Program-made: the position numbers and the translations under genes
Assembly: GCA_003988795.1 (NCBI GenBank)
Contig: QYAK01000010.1
Span: forward strand, 372,001-436,000
Direction of reading: 5' to 3'
From: Proliferodiscus dingleyae
Taxonomy: Eukaryota > Ascomycota > Leotiomycetes > Helotiales > Lachnaceae
Length of the DNA stretch: 64,000 nucleotides
Notes under the pieces: generated by a model
The model's input: only the letters and a program-made list of their open reading frames with translations
Told to the model about the DNA's origin: nothing
Database searches by the model: none
Shown: one piece after another, positions 36,701-47,181 of the stretch
Layout: each line of letters begins with the position of its first letter
Numbering within the stretch: position 1 is the first letter of the stretch

Positions 36701-37346
36701 ACGGAAGAATTATGGCAGCGTCTTCCTCGTCGACCAGAGGACAAGACCCCTTCGATCGTCTTGGCTAGATATCCTACTTATGACGCAACTATGGACGACC
36801 CTGCTTCTGAAGAAGCCTATGAACTCGTCCTTGGCATCTCAAGAGGCGTGCGCTCGCTCATGGCGGAGTACTCTCTCAAAGACGAAGGAAAAGGTAAGCA
36901 TTCTTTGGCTCATGCTTTGATCACCGCTAACAGTCGCAGTATTTGTCCAAACAAACGATGCGACTGCTCACACCACCGCAACCAAGCAACACCAGTCCAT
37001 TAGATCCCTCTCTGGCAAGGCTGTATCATCAATTGAGATTCTGGCCCCTGGCTCTTCTCGCCCATCGGGTTGTGTTGTCTTTTCTGTTTCATCTTCCGCA
37101 GCGGTGTTTCTATACGTGAAGGGCCGCGTCGACATCGATGCTGAGATCCAGAAGGCTGCGAAGAAGCTTTCTAATGCCGAGAAGGGCATTGAGAAGCAGA
37201 GGAAGATTCTAGGGGATGAAGGATACAGAGAGAAGGTCAGTGAGGAATTACAGGCTACGGAAAAAAACAAGTTGAAAGATTTGGAGGTTGAGAGGGATGC
37301 GTTCAAGGAGAGCATTGCGCAATTCGAACGATTGAAGCTGGAGTAG
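33794..37346 (+). CDS. VAS1: Valyl-tRNA synthetase (cytosolic, probably also mitochondrial)
   Basis: Five exons: 33794-33824, 33881-34066, 34145-34327, 34386-36893, 36940-37346; 1104 aa from the ATG. Class I synthetase: HIGH-type NLHMGHAL within PPPNVTGNLHMGHAL (about residue 190), the editing domain with ATTRPETMLGD, and KMSKS within EGRKMSKSLGNVIDP (about 699). It has an anticodon-binding domain and a C-terminal coiled coil (residues ~1030-1104) typical of ValRS. The Lys/Ala-rich N-terminal extension is a eukaryotic feature. As in many fungi one gene is likely to serve cytosol and mitochondria; the in-frame Arg-rich leader upstream of the first ATG (see finding) would provide the mitochondrial form. 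Confidence 0.95.
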
Positions 37347-37810
37347 AGATTAGCTATAACGGAGAGATGTGTGGCTTTCATCTGGACCCTGCGACAGCAA
37401 AGTGGAAATATTTTCAAGCGTTGTAAAAATAGATTCAGAATTATCTATTGTGGAAGTCTTTGTACAGCACAAAGTCAATTTACGTAGATTCAAGTCCGGA
37501 AGCAGTCAAATGGGATGCGAAGCCCTGGTGATCGCTTACGAAAGGTTCACTAATCATGACTACACGATGATTTCACATTGATAATCAATCAGCTCTTCAA
37601 GGCAATACTTAAGATACCGTGATTTCTCGGGCGTTCTCTGACGCCTGAAGTCAACGGGCGTTTGGGCGCTACATTTATCGGGCTCCACATCTCCTCCCAC
37701 TTTAGTCAAGGGCGTGCAAATGTTGCCTATTGACTCACAGATGTCCAATGCAATATAAATAAAGACTTGCCGTTCCTTCAAGTGCCTAGGATTCTATAGC
37801 AACCGACATT
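37347..37810. other. Intergenic, no gene recognised
   Basis: 464 bp holding the VAS1 3' flank and the promoter of the PLP enzyme gene. No domain-bearing frame. Confidence 0.5.
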
Positions 37811-39137
37811 ATGGCAACATCAGCACCAGGTACGGATGCTCATCTAAATAGTGAAGACCATACTCCCAGCAAAGAACTCTCGAATCTTTCTCTTTCCTCG
37901 AAGACTGTTCACGCAGATGATTACCTCAACCATGGACAGGACGTAGCTCCTCCATTGCACGTCTCCACCACCTACCGCTACAGTAGTGATCCCTCAAAGC
38001 TTCAGACATGGGCAAGCCGAGATGTACCTTCTTTTCCATTCCCACTTACGAATCAAGTCAGCTGACCTGTATTTCAAGCCTGAAAAACCAGCCATTGAAG
38101 GCCATATATACTCCCGGCACACAGCACCCAATACCACACGCTTCGAAGCCATCTTGTCAGACATCTTGAAGGGTCCAGCACTTACTTACGCCTCGGGGCT
38201 CAGCGCTCTCCACGCCCTCCTGGTGTTCCTAAACCCAAAGGACATTGCCATTGGGGATGGCTACCACGGTAGTCATGGCGTGATTGGCATCCACCAGAAA
38301 CTCACCGGTCTCAAAAAGCTCGATCTTGATTGTCCAGCCGAGGTTCTCCAGCCCGGAGACGTTGTGTACGTTGAGACTCCCCTCAACCCAACTGGTAAAG
38401 CAAGAAACTTAGCAGCCTACGCAGAAAAGGCTCATTCTCGAGGTGCTTTCCTTGTCGTGGACGCAACATTTGGCCCGCCGCCATTGCTGGATCCTTTCTT
38501 GTGGGGAGCTGATATCGTCTTTCACTCAGGCACGAAGTATATTGGGGGCCACTCTGACATGCTTTGTGGCGTCTTGGCCGTGAGTCCCGCTCGTGCGAAG
38601 GAGGGATGGTTGCAGGGATTGATGGGAGAGAGATTGCATCTAGGCAATGTGATGGGTAACATGGAGGGTTGGTTGGGGGTAAGAAGTGTGAGGACATTGG
38701 AAGTCAGGGTGGAGAAGCAATCCTCAAACGTAGCGAAGTTGGTATCCTGGCTCTACTCTGCTTTGACTTCCAAAGCAGAGAGTGAGGAAAGTAGGGTTGT
38801 TCAGGCAGTGCTGGAGAAGATTGAACACGCAAGCTTGCAAGAAGACGACATCAAAGAAGGGTGGTTGCTGAAACAGATGCCGAATGGCTTTGGCCCTGTG
38901 TTCAGTATCGTGATGAAGGAAGAGACTTTAGCAAGAAGACTACCCAGTAAACTGGGCTTATTCCATCATGCTACGAGCCTTGGGGGAGTGGAGAGTCTCA
39001 TCGAGTGGCGCGCAATGACAGATCCTACTGTTGATACAAGGCTGTTGAGAATCAGTGTGGGTATCGAGGGCTGGGAGGATTTAAGGGACGATCTGTTGAG
39101 CAGTTTCAAGGTCTTGGCGTACGAAACGGAGCAATGA
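37811..39137 (+). CDS. Trans-sulfuration (Cys/Met metabolism) PLP-dependent enzyme
   Basis: Two exons: 37811-38023 and 38079-39137; 423 aa. Fold type I PLP enzyme of the cystathionine gamma-synthase/beta-lyase family: SSKTVHADD, PPLHVSTTYRY, HIYSRHTAPNTTRFE, YASGLSALHALL, VYVETPLNPTGK, FLVVDATFGPPPLLDP and the cofactor lysine in FHSGTKYIGGHSD (about residue 224). It resembles the little-studied YHR112C-type group more than classical CBL, but that is from memory. The reaction is probably cystathionine or homocysteine/cysteine interconversion in the cytosol. The intron ends in AAG with a good GCTGACC branch point. It converges on the first UstYa-like gene, 380 bp away; I do not count it as part of that cluster. 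Confidence 0.85.
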
Positions 39138-39517
39138 GCATATATGGCTAGGGAGTAAGCCAAGTCTAGGTGTTAGACGGCATTGGGATTTGATGGTATC
39201 AAATAATATGCTTTGAAAGGCTAGAATTTTCTGAGGATCAGCTTCTGCAATTAGCTTTCTTTTGCGTGCTGTTACTTAGAAAATGTAGCCCAGCATCAAA
39301 TCAAGACTGAGTGTGGTGACTTGAAATATAAATTATCTCACTATTCACAAGTTGCCTTCAATTAATTTCAGTCCCTCTTCAGACGTCTGAGTCAATCATG
39401 TGGGAATCAAGATGAGCCAATTAACGCCTGCTACGGGCATAAGAGAGCAGTCTTCCTAAACATTGGTAAGCTCTTGAAGAAAAAGGCTCCATGAACTATG
39501 TTGTAATGCATTACTTT
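39138..39517. other. Convergent spacer at the left edge of the UstYa region
   Basis: 380 bp, AT-rich, nothing recognised. Confidence 0.45.
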
Positions 39518-40689
39518 CTATGGTGGAGAAGGAAATATTTTTGCATCAAGTGGAATCGGTATATCACTTCCATCCGGAGGAGTTGGAATCTCGTTTTCGT
39601 CAATCCACCTTTCTACAGACTTGATGTCGCGGCATTTATGCCACGTATTGAAATTCGCAAATGGATCTGGACTTTGCTTTATCCATTCATGAGAGACTAC
39701 GCCCACATCGGCGTTACACACTGAATTAGGTATCAGCCGCTATTTAATCTTCATGGGGAAACCGGGAGATCTTACTAATCAGTTCGCGGAGCGACTCGAT
39801 GCAATGCACTGTAAATATTCATTAGTATCGCCTTACTCATATGACTCCCCACAGGATTCTCTTACTAAGATGTAGCTTGACTGTCCATGAACGATCGGAG
39901 AACAGTTCAGCGCGAAGCTCGGGATGTTCTGGGTCATCATAATAATCTCGATGAATGCCAATGCGTAACATGTTCAAACACTGCCAATGTTATCAGTCAT
40001 AAATAAACCTCCTAGAAGAAGACGAGGGGGTAAACTCACATGCATCTGATGGCTCACTTCTAGATAGGCAATAAAACCACCACCATATTCAGGAAGAAGT
40101 TTTGAAGCATCATTGTTTGGGTGAGGAATTTTGAAAAAGTCGTTGTCCGGAATACTTGCGTAGCGAACTTTGAAGTTATGTTAGACACATCCGCAAGACT
40201 GAGGGATACTTGCTGACCATGAGACCATTTCTCCCAAGCTGCATCAACTTCTGGAGTTGGACCTTTGGCTGGGTCTCCAGTAAACTCATTTTGGTATCCC
40301 AAGGTGCCGTTAAATTGAACCAGCTCATAGCCTGGCTCCATATATCTCAAAACAGGAGCTTCGGTCATTATTAGAATGTCACTCTTATGGACAGACATCA
40401 ATTTTTACTCACAGTAGACTGATGTATGTTCTAAGCATGCGCGATCAAGATTGGGGTGAGAATGCATCACCCATCCCAAGAAGAACATTCCGACAAAGCT
40501 AATTAGTACTAAGAAACCCGATATCCAAAGTTTAAGCCTGTGTCTGACATTATGAGGCTTCAGTCTTAGATAGTTGGACATGAGTAGTCCATGTTCCTCA
40601 GTCATACCAGCCTCTGAAGACTCATCGTTCATTTCTTTCTCGGTAGGGACTTTGGTGTATTCAAATGACGGTAAAAAGGCACCCAACAT
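39518..40689 (-). CDS. UstYa/DUF3328-like oxidative-cyclisation family protein (copy 1, canonical)
   Basis: Six exons: 40689-40413, 40358-40218, 40167-40040, 39980-39866, 39808-39776, 39720-39518; 298 aa. One membrane anchor follows a ~60-residue cytosolic N-terminus (LWISGFLVLISFVGMFFLGWVM). The lumenal part has SPVLRYMEPGYELVQFN, TPEVDAAWEKW, GGGFIAYLEVSHQMHCLNMLR and LHLMHCIESLRELIMCNADV. Both HxxHC motifs of the family are intact (residues 179-183 and 219-223). UstYa-type proteins catalyse macrocyclisation, hydroxylation or chlorination in fungal RiPP and related pathways. The second intron uses a weak GTCAGC donor; its position is the least certain part. The start is the first ATG before the anchor. 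Confidence 0.82.
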
Positions 40690-41853
40690 CGTGAGCTCGA
40701 TTGAGGAAAGAGATGCTCCTCTAGTCTTGGAAATAACAATGAATGTGAATGACAGACCCAAATAGACGGCAGTAGTACGCAGCAAGGTCACCAGTGCTCT
40801 GTGAGAGACTGCGGAGAGGCCGGATCAAGACAGTCCCCAAAGCGATAAGAGACAGGGGAAGAATTAGGCTCCTGCCGCATCAAGCTGACCGCCAGAATCG
40901 AACTTTCATTGTGGCTTTCTGCATGCGTGGCGGAGACACAAGGTCGGTCATTAGGAATAATGTTTTCGAGGTTGTCTCCTGCATTAGGTCCAAATAGTCA
41001 CATGTTTAGTCATTCAAGCGGAGGGCGCGTTGTTAGTAGAAGTTGTGAGATATATATGGTGATACGTCTAGAATGCCACAATCTGTCAGCCCTACCATCA
41101 CATAATCGGACCGGGCACCTCGCCCCGCTTCCAAGAACCTTAAGTTTATGCTTACAGGGCTTACGTGCATGCCCGCAGACCCCTATTTTATGTTAAGCGA
41201 GAAACTACGCGACTACGGCAAAGTTACATGAATTTAGTATTAGATGTAATTTTTTACAGTCACACTATCTCATCGAGTTTATTGCACATGAAAGGAAATA
41301 ATATGGTAATTTCCCCGCTTTTGTGAGCCTCGGCGAGACCAGCAGTTGATCATCTCGTGTTCGATGTGACCATGACTGCATGCACGGTCTAACCACGCAC
41401 TCAATGAACGGTTATGCATCCTTCGTGTTCAAACTAGTCAATCGAAAGATTCGGCTACTTTGTTCGATCAGATGAGGCATGTTATTAATTCCAAATATGT
41501 TAGCTGCTTATCCTTCCCAAGAGCTTTTCGAGAGATGTGTGGCCAGCATTTGTCAAGTCCATGTGCTCTTGCGTACCCTTGCCTCTATCTGAGCCCGAAC
41601 GGCACCATAAAGCATGGAGAAAGTCGATAGCACTCTTCTAATCCTACTTGAGTGGATCCTCAAGTCTGGGGTACTCGGATTACCGCAAATTCCACCTGTC
41701 GCTGCATTCTAGCCGTCCAGCTGCTTATGCGATTAAGTTGGCGTGAGTTATATATTAGGCGTTTACTCCCTCGACTTTCTGCACATTCGACATTCATCAG
41801 ATCTCAAACATTATCCTCAGCTATACTACATAGCTCAGCCATTTGAAGACATC
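40690..41853. promoter_or_regulatory. Divergent spacer between UstYa-like copy 1 and the precursor gene
   Basis: 1.16 kb with no recognised gene. A TATA-like TTATATATTA at 41748-41757 lies about 100 bp before the precursor ATG. Confidence 0.4.
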
Positions 41854-42119
41854 ATGCGTTTCTCTGCAACCTTCATTCTTGCGGCCTTAGTTGCCTTTGT
41901 CGCTGCCGCTCCAGTGGCCAGTGATGCCGGAGCCTACGAGGTTGCCAAGCGCACCAACGTCTATCCCAACATCGAATTTGACGGTGACCCAGACGCTGCT
42001 GTTAAGCGCTCCCCTGAGCCAGCTGAACTTCCTGAGCCAGAAGCCAGTAAGTACTAAAAAATCATATTGGAGTAGTAAAGATTGACCATTTTAAAGGATG
42101 CGGTGTCAGCGCGCAGTAA
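41854..42119 (+). CDS. Small secreted precursor peptide with Kex2 sites; candidate RiPP precursor
   Basis: Two exons: 41854-42046 and 42097-42119; 71 aa. Residues 1-19 form a clear signal peptide (MRFSATFILAALVAFVAAA), cut before PVAS. Lys-Arg sites at 32-33 and 51-52 would release TNVYPNIEFDGDPDAAV(KR) and leave the Pro/Glu-rich tail SPEPAELPEPEARCGVSAQ. Signal peptide plus Kex2 sites plus neighbouring UstYa-like genes is the architecture of dikaritin precursors (ustiloxin, phomopsin, asperipin types), and the middle peptide holds a Tyr (Y37) as known cores do. It differs in having a single central peptide rather than many copies. Alternatives are a small secreted effector or another Kex2-processed peptide. 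The terminal CGVSAQ is not a CaaX box, and no pheromone-like repeat is seen. If the intron is unspliced the frame ends after ASKY. Confidence 0.7.
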
Positions 42120-43077
42120 GATCTTCGTCGTTATCCAGAGTAGATCGGCAGATGGAGGGGGTTTAAAAGAGATGGGTCGCTTGCTTTGAACTTGAATTCC
42201 AATTGTCTTAGTTGTGTCGTGGTACGATAGATATGACTATTAGAAATTCAAGACGACTCGTCTCAAAACTTGCTGTGTGTGCTTTCCCTCATTACTGTGA
42301 CCATAGACTGTGAAACTTTCTTGAGTTTAATCTAGAATCGGCGCAAAACTCTATCTAGAGTATGGTGTCATTCTCTTAAAAGATCATAAATCAGTTTTGC
42401 AACCCCATTTATTCATGTAAATGCCATTATTTCAGCATATCGGTAAATTTAGCCAAGCCTGCTGGATATATGGCAGAATCTCCACCAAGACTAAAATTCC
42501 ATCGCTCTACAACGAGGGAGCACGAAATAATGCACGAGAACCGAAAAGTCAAGGAACTTACCCCATAAAGAAGGTGCAACATGCGTGATTATTGTCTCGA
42601 CCCGACGAGTAGTATTATCACAAGGAATGATCAGCTGGATCTTCTTTTCGGCATTTTGCATGCATAATATATGCCGTAAACTTGGTAGTAGCCCATATCT
42701 CAATATAAAATAGCGGGAGGCTAACAAACGCAGTGATTTGGTCTAAGATACCCGGATACACTAAAGTTTGCCAAAGGCTTATCAGTAAGATTTCCGGGCT
42801 AGGCTATAGCATGCATATCGCAAAAAAGGTGGAGTGTCGTATGCTCGGCGGTCAGCTCGGAAACCAGGAGCGATCTAGCTCATTTCAGTACTACCTAAGG
42901 GTCCTCCCACCCTGTCCTCCTAAAATCAGTGAGGATCCCACTACGTATATGTCCGCACGCTTCCAGATATATCCCCTCGAAATCTCTTCCGTCCTTGGTT
43001 CACCTCACTTTCTTGGTGTAAAATAATCTAAGACAGCTTAACACCAGACTGCTGGTCTAGTCCTCCAAGAGAGAAAA
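42120..43077. other. Intergenic, no gene recognised
   Basis: 958 bp, AT-rich, with no second precursor-like frame that I could find. Promoter of copy 2 at its right end. Confidence 0.45.
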
Positions 43078-43976
43078 ATGAGCGAACCTTTGTATGAGAA
43101 AGTGTACGTCTTTGTCTTTAGTCCCTTAATATTGAAAGCTGATTGTGAGTCCTTGCACAGAAATGACTCTGAGGATGACTTGCATATCCCAGAATTAAGT
43201 GAAAACTATGCTACCGGGGGAAAACAGCCCGTTTGGCGAGCATTGAAAGCGTCGAACTTCCGGAAAAGTAATGTCTATGTCACGGTAGCCAAGGCTTTCA
43301 TCATAACTATCGCTTTTCTTGGGCTTCTAAGCATGAGTTTTCAAGCCCACAGATATTGGCGAGAGCATCGTGTCATCAATTGTGGTAGGTGAAGTTCCCC
43401 TTGTCATCATATATGTTACATTGGGCGCTCAAATTGTGCGGATGTTGAGAACTATTGATGAATTCTGTGCTCTCATGACTTGAAAAATAGAAGCTAATTT
43501 GTTGCGAGGGAAGACTGTGGAGCTTCGGTAGCAGAAGCTAAGGCCCGGGGCTGCAAATTTGAGATCATGTCTGTATCGTGGCTTCCTGATGAGTGTCGTG
43601 ATGATGCGCTAGATGCCGAGTTTCGCCAGGAAGCGGAAGAAGGAAATTGGGCTTACTATGCGGATCGTGACAAGAATGTGACCTTAACCTACGAAGAAGT
43701 AGGAGAGCTTGGTGGAACTATGCTGCCTTTTTACGCGGAATGGGAGTGAGTGTTCGAGAATACTATTTCATCGATTATCACTGACCAGGAACTAGTTGGC
43801 ATCTGGCACACTGCTTCTACAGATGGAAGAAGCACATCAGGTGGCGGAACCGGATGCTGAACATAGATGTCTTTGACGCTATTGAGCATGTTGGGCACTG
43901 CAGACAAGTCTCCTACTGGGATCATAACCAGCTCATTCATTCTGGTGTTTCCGTCAATGGTTCTCTATTCTCTTGA
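43078..43976 (+). CDS. Divergent UstYa-like membrane protein (copy 2; CG-GC-WLP..CR type)
   Basis: Four exons: 43078-43103, 43161-43384, 43514-43745, 43796-43976; 220 aa. One anchor (VAKAFIITIAFLGLLSMSF) then a lumenal domain with DCGASVAEAKARGCKFEIMSVSWLPDECRDDALDAEF and a Trp/Tyr-rich stretch WAYYADRDKNVTLTYEEV. Two HxxHC motifs are present: HLAHC (163-167) in WHLAHCFYRWKKH and HVGHC (192-196). It lacks the usual UstYa N-terminal lumenal block, so it belongs to a divergent branch shared with the genes at 44375 and 48140. The third exon begins after a GAAG acceptor, set by frame and by the paralogues. Enzymatic role is inference from the HxxHC pair. Confidence 0.72.
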
Positions 43977-44374
43977 GTGTCCACTATGGTCCTCAACAAC
44001 TTTGTAGTGCTTTAGTCTGAAGAATAGCTATGTAGATGACATATACAATTGTTTGTTCCAGATTCCAGAAGATATTCTTCTGGCATGAGATCAGTCGGTC
44101 GCGTGTAAAAAACATTCCGTACTTTATTCGCCGTACTCTACTAAAAAGCGCTCAGTTCTTCAGGTATTTAGCAGACAATTCATAATGAGCAGAGAACTCG
44201 CAAAACATATAAAAATCCGATTTAACAGGGGAAGAAAACCCCGTGACGAGCATCTTACTAGCACAATTATACATTGCGTAGGCTCGCGATCACGAAAAAG
44301 CTCATAAGTAGCTTAAAATGAATGCAGAAGACTTCCATAAGAGTTTGCATGATTTGTCTAGCACCAGTTTCTAC
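43977..44374. other. Convergent spacer
   Basis: 398 bp between copies 2 and 3; nothing recognised. Confidence 0.4.
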
Positions 44375-45064
44375 CTAATGAAGCACAGAATCCAAGTGAA
44401 TATCAATAACGTCAGGAGCCTTGCAAAATCTCATGTCATATTCACAGCGGTCGATATGAACCGCGGCTGTGTGCTCTATCAAAGTGCCAGCTGCCCAAGC
44501 CTCAGATTCGCGTTGCCACAGCAAAAAGCAGCGCATGGTCTGAAACCCGTGAGTTACCCAATAAGTCCCTGCGTGAGTTGCCCGCCACGCTACATCATGG
44601 AGACTTAAAGTCGCTGTTCCTTCCTTGTCCGTGTAATAGGTCCATGTACCGTTTGGTCCTGGTCCCGATCGCTCAAATTCTGCTGTGAGCTTGTCGTTTC
44701 GGCATTGATCGGGTAGCCAGGCAGAGACTAAGCTGTCAAACTTGCAGCCATTGGAGATGGCTTCAGCAACAGATTGACCGCAGTGGCAAACCGAACGCAT
44801 TTTGTGAGGATTTGAAGTGTTAGGAACCACGGCACGATTGAGTGTAGTTGAGGCGGTACTCATGACGGCTCCGAGGAAGAGTACAACGCTCATGATCACG
44901 CCTGTCGTAAGCAATATTTTGTAAATGGTTCCATTCCTCTTGTTAGAATAAGAGACCTTGACTTCATCTTCTGACCACCCTTCTTCATCCTCAAACAGAG
45001 CATCGCGAGAGACATGGTCTTTCATAGTCGTCAAATTGTCCGTGATTGCAGTGAAATTTGTCAT
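44375..45064 (-). CDS. Divergent UstYa-like membrane protein with degenerate HxxHC motifs (copy 3)
   Basis: Single exon, 229 aa, start at the first in-frame ATG. An acidic cytosolic N-terminus (EDEEGWSEDEV) and one anchor (ILLTTGVIMSVVLFLGAVM) precede CHCGQSVAEAISNGCKFDSLVSAWLPDQCRNDKLTAEFERSG(PG), the same signature as copies 2 and 5. Where the paralogues have HxxHC this one has THGFQTMRCFLLW (both His lost; about 171-183) and HIDRC (second His replaced by Arg). The reading frame is intact, so it is either a pseudoenzyme or a recently decaying gene. Confidence 0.72.
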   Translation of the reverse strand: MTNFTAITDNLTTMKDHVSRDALFEDEEGWSEDEVKVSYSNKRNGTIYKILLTTGVIMSVVLFLGAVMSTASTTLNRAVVPNTSNPHKMRSVCHCGQSVAEAISNGCKFDSLVSAWLPDQCRNDKLTAEFERSGPGPNGTWTYYTDKEGTATLSLHDVAWRATHAGTYWVTHGFQTMRCFLLWQRESEAWAAGTLIEHTAAVHIDRCEYDMRFCKAPDVIDIHLDSVLH

Positions 45065-46260
45065 TTGGTCTGTATTCTGTACATGTTAGAATGAAAGCTT
45101 CCAAAGAATTTGATGCAGAAGCTATAAATCAGAATGACATACATACCTCTTGAGATATTTCAACTGTTGTAGTTTCAAAACTGAGCGAGGTCAGTATAGA
45201 AAGTCAAATTACAGAGATGGGAACCTAAAACTACCCTGAAAAACTGTGACTTGCTGCTTACTGTTCTATTGGTGTGTCTGGGATGATATTGCACGTTGTT
45301 TTTGTTATTGGTCTTCTTGCTATCGCTACTAAATAAAGATATCGCAACAGGAAGACAGGAAGATAGTTCTATCAATACGCTAAAACACTGACCAGGCTGG
45401 CCGAGTCCAGGATCTCCAATATTTATTATTCAAGGATGCACTTGTCATAAGTCTAGATACCATTTATTGGTTAGAAAGGCAGGTAGTTCGATTTGAACTA
45501 GGGAACTGTCAGTGTGGGAACACGCTTAGGGCCGCTAATGCGGTGTATGCTGTAGTCTCCACTCAACCCTCTTGTTCACACCTTTGTGAAAGATTTCTGA
45601 ATACAATAGACTTGATGACTAGTAGCAATGGCTTTTCATCGACATTACATGCACTACATATCACCTCGGCTGATAACGTAAGGACGGAACTCGATGGAGC
45701 GGGCCAAGCTCGGCTACTTTGCAGTAACCAGCCCACAAGTTTGATTGACCCGGAAGAAGGGGATCGACCAGCTTAGACCATTATTCCTGCAGTCAAGTGT
45801 AGTTCGACCAACGTCGTCTGAGCTAAGGTATGACAGTGTGAAGCTAGAGCCAGAGTCAGGTTCGAGAATGGTGATCTAACCAATAGTCTTCTATTACCAA
45901 TATGCAGGTAACGATGAGGTAAGCTTGGGGATAGCCCGTAATGCAACCCTGTAACGTCTTAGTTGCATGTCAGCCGCACTCTACAATGCCACAACGGCTT
46001 TCATTTTGACAACGGTCAGTCGTTCACCGCCCATAGCAATACTATTCCAATATACTAGTAATTTAAATATATTATAGCATAGCTCGTGATATATATCTTT
46101 CTATATTATTTTATCTATTCGCTTAGCTGAGCAATGCCTTTCGTATGAGTTGGGTATCTGGCGGCACCTACTTTGTGTTTTCATAGCACGGGACTTTTCG
46201 ACATCTCTTCGTTGGTCAACCTCTTCGATTTCTGCATCTTAGAAGCCAAATAGCTTTGCT
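45065..46260. other. 1.2 kb AT-rich intergenic region
   Basis: No gene recognised. 46030-46120 is very AT-rich (ATTTAAATATATTATAG-like). A palindromic TAGTTCGATTTGAACTA at 45486-45502 superficially recalls a tRNA T-arm (see rejected items). Confidence 0.4.
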
Positions 46261-47181
46261 ATGTCTTGTTCCAATTCCGAGACAGGTCCTATGCTTCCGA
46301 AAAATATATCGGATGACGAGCTCACATTACCTTCTCCGACGCGTTCCAAAGAATGCCGGGGAGAGAACATCAAGAAATATCTTTTACTAGCTTTGCTAAG
46401 CTTCACAATGTCGGTAGTCGCTACAACTTTCATAACGCAATTTAACAAACATCAATTCTCTCTACCTACTCAAGTAGAAATGAGCAAGATGCTCCCAGGC
46501 CTCAAAATTCCCTCCTGTACGTATTCATGTTCCGACGAAGGACTGAGCCTGACAAGAAAATTCAGTGGGACCATATACACAAGTTTTCATGCCCCAACCA
46601 AGATTTAGATCTCCCCTAACAAATCATACACACGAGGCATGGATGAGTCTATTCCCAATTATGTGACCTCCTTTCCATGACATCAAATTCTGCTTGATCT
46701 AACATCATGCACAGAGGGTAAAGGATATATCTCGACGGAAAAGATGGAGGAGATTGGTGAAATCCCTCACCACATAAAGGACATTGGTAGTACAGATGGG
46801 TCAGGGCGCTTTTGCGTGGCAGTGTTCCACCAGTTACATTGCCTGGTAAGTTGATCTGTGCATTCATCTTGTATCCTCATACGTGAATCGCTGAGAAGGG
46901 AGCAGTACCTTCTTCAAAATCGTTTCTATCAAGCACTTGAGGGTAAAGTCCATAGTTCGGATATGCATACAGAGCATTGCATCGACTATCTTCGTGAAAG
47001 CCTTCTTTGTGCTTCGGATACGTCTCTTGAGCCTTTCAAGTCGGGGTTTGAGGGTATGAGAGGTAATGGAGTAGATGGATTCGGAAGTACACACCAGTGC
47101 AGAAACTTTGATGAATTATTCTCCTGGACTGAGACTATGAGATACAATGACGATACGGACGCTGATCGTTTTGAGGGTTGA
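46261..47181 (+). CDS. UstYa/DUF3328-like protein (copy 4, canonical), with a damaged or non-canonical splice donor
   Basis: Proposed exons: 46261-46516, 46566-46658, 46715-46845, 46906-47181; 251 aa. One anchor (YLLLALLSFTMSVVATTFI), then LGPYTQVFMPQPRF, HTHEAWMSLFP-KGKGYISTEKMEEIGEI, VAVFHQLHCL (HQLHC 155-159) and MHTEHCIDYLRESLLCASD (HTEHC 181-185), all typical of UstYa. The second intron would start at 46659 with TTATGT instead of GTATGT, while its acceptor CATGCACAG is good. The only in-frame GT alternative (GTCTAT at 46647) deletes the conserved SLFP. The gene may be disabled or use a non-canonical donor. The last intron is placed by the HCL-YLLQN junction; an acceptor three bases earlier is also possible. 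Confidence 0.68.

Noticed and set aside
37811..39137. PLP trans-sulfuration enzyme as a member of the UstYa cluster
   Set aside because: It is a widely conserved metabolic family, its GC content and compact structure match the housekeeping block, and known UstYa pathways do not require it.
42097..42119. C-terminal CaaX (a-factor-like pheromone) reading of the small precursor
   Set aside because: The Cys is the sixth residue from the end (CGVSAQ), not fourth, and the peptide has a secretory signal, unlike a-type pheromone precursors.
45470..45550. Possible tRNA gene (TTCGATT/TTCAAAT-like loop)
   Set aside because: The loop is part of a simple palindrome TAGTTCGATTTGAACTA. I could not pair an acceptor stem, D-arm and anticodon arm around it on either strand.
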